From an uncultured Planctomycetaceae bacterium (GTDB lineage: Bacteria; Planctomycetota; Planctomycetia; Pirellulales; Pirellulaceae), in assembly GCA_903863885.1 (NCBI GenBank), contig CAIPEB010000381.1, positions 1 to 46,601 of the forward strand: a DNA stretch of 46,601 nt, in the 5' to 3' direction. The translations under genes and the position numbers were made by a program. The notes beneath the pieces were generated by a model. The model saw only the letters and a program-made list of their open reading frames with translations. It was not told the DNA's origin and searched no databases. Shown here piece after piece: positions 46,115 through 46,601 of this stretch; position 1 is the stretch's first letter; every line of letters starts with the position of its first letter.

Positions 46115-46274
46115 ATGCCCAGTCTATGCCCAGTCTATGCCCAGTCTGGACTGACCAGTCTGGGCACGCTGATGGTGGTGGTCAGACAAGGGCTATATAG
46201 AGCCCAGTCTGACCACCACCAGCACCAGCGGATCAGTCTGGGCATCAGAGCGACCAGCATTCCAGACTGGGCAT
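46115..46274. other. Candidate replication origin: iterons around a long stem-loop
   Basis: The 11-base unit ATGCCCAGTCT occurs three times in exact tandem (46115-46147), its core once more at 46202-46210, and once exactly inverted (46264-46274). Related AGTCTGGGC copies lie near 46157-46166 and 46235-46244. In the middle is the stem-loop 46174-46220 with an ATATAG loop. It starts 3 bases after the primase-helicase stop, the position of the origin in SaPI-type satellites. Confidence 0.75.
46174..46220. repeat. Long stem-loop in the iteron block
   Basis: GGTGGTGGTCAGAC (46174-46187) pairs perfectly with GTCTGACCACCACC (46207-46220). Inside, GGGCT (46190-46194) pairs with AGCCC (46201-46205), leaving ATATAG as the loop and a one-base bulge. 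In all 19 pairs. It may extrude as a cruciform and be the melting or nicking point. Confidence 0.85.
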
Positions 46275-46309
46275 AACCAAGAGTCACTACCTCGAACCAA
46301 GGAGTTCAC

Positions 46310-46510
46310 ATGAAGACCTGTGGCAACTGCAAGTTCTGGGAACCTATCCGCAATGGAAACGGCGAGTGTCGACGAAGGTCGCCGACAAGTCAGCCGCCAG
46401 ATCGGCACGATTCGGAATCCGCACCCGCCGACCTGGCTGGGCACTGGCCGCAAACGACGCAAGGGAAGTGGTGCGGCGAGCACTCCTGGAACGGAGAGGA
46501 CAACCCATGA
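46310..46510 (+). CDS. Small zinc-ribbon-like element protein
   Basis: A 66-residue protein with AAGGAG before the ATG. Cysteines occur in MKTCGNCKFWEP, GECRRRSP and KWCGEHSW, a four-Cys pattern (C4, C7, C20 and C55) that fits a zinc knuckle or ribbon. WPQTTQGKWCGEH is a conserved-looking end that I associate with short phage and element proteins. The function is unknown. Its stop overlaps the start of the next gene by 4 bases (ATGA). Confidence 0.7.
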   Translation: MKTCGNCKFWEPIRNGNGECRRRSPTSQPPDRHDSESAPADLAGHWPQTTQGKWCGEHSWNGEDNP

Positions 46511-46601
46511 GCATCGACATCGGATCCAGCATCGCGACGACTCACAACGGCCGGCCCGTTCGCGGCCGCATCGTCGGTCTCGAACCGTCCCGGCAACGGC
46601 G
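46507..46601 (+). CDS. Start of an unknown element gene, cut by the window edge
   Basis: The ATG at 46507 overlaps the previous stop (ATGA), and the frame is open to the edge, giving 31 full codons: MSIDIGSSIATTHNGRPVRG and on. The overlap and the other coupled genes of the element support it as a gene. The visible part looks like the start of a small beta-barrel (GRIVGLEPSR); nothing more can be said. Confidence 0.55.
   Translation, partial: MSIDIGSSIATTHNGRPVRGRIVGLEPSRQR

Noticed and set aside
46113-46280. The iteron block as a CRISPR array
   Set aside because: Units are 11 bases in tandem with no spacers, and copies occur in both orientations. This fits iterons, not CRISPR. No cas genes are near.

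Overview
The window looks like a chromosomal segment of a planctomycete, probably of the Pirellulales/Planctomycetia type. The evidence is high GC, several Tat-type secreted proteins with RRxFL leaders, a DUF1598-like secreted protein, a SpoVG carrying a zinc ribbon, and an integrase with the GLGNTD box that I associate with planctomycete integrases. Recognition is from protein motifs only; no search was run.

Bases 1-39,811 are ordinary chromosome. From left to right: the end of a sodium/solute symporter with a small membrane protein, an unknown Tat-exported protein, an MFS transporter and a secreted six-hairpin glycosidase-like protein (carbohydrate uptake and breakdown); fxsA and a TPR protein; a 720-base divergent region leading to csrA; a minus-strand cluster rpmA, obgE, coaX and an MnmE-like GTPase, joined by 4-base ATGA overlaps from obgE on; a secreted hypothetical protein; ispE-spoVG with a good promoter; rdgB, a PH-like membrane protein and a SpoU methyltransferase; a SPOR-like secreted protein; apbE; a DUF1598-like protein; a remarkable Cys-rich QKDG-repeat secreted protein; a LolA/TlpA/beta-propeller lipoprotein; a LarA-like protein and ygfZ; a large secreted glycosidase-like protein; a thymidylate-synthase-fold protein; a glycosyltransferase; a Tat-exported sugar isomerase-like protein; glgB; an FHA-GAF-PAS histidine kinase; an SGNH hydrolase; and tRNA-Ser(UGA).

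From about 39,812 to the right edge (not reached) lies an integrative element. In order it carries a tyrosine recombinase, an unknown protein, two 22-base palindromes 52 bases apart, an excisionase-like HTH protein, an unknown small protein, a topoisomerase VI-A/Spo11-like Toprim protein without a B subunit (Mini-A-like), a small Cys protein, and a primase-helicase fusion. A 160-base block of 11-base iterons around a long stem-loop follows 3 bases after the fusion's stop codon. The order int, xis, primase-helicase, iteron origin resembles phage satellites (PICI/SaPI type) and integrative plasmids. The Mini-A-like topoisomerase is an unusual addition. This element is the strongest candidate for an undescribed system here: the primase-helicase and the Mini-A-like protein would be its replication proteins, the iteron block its origin, and the twin palindromes its switch.
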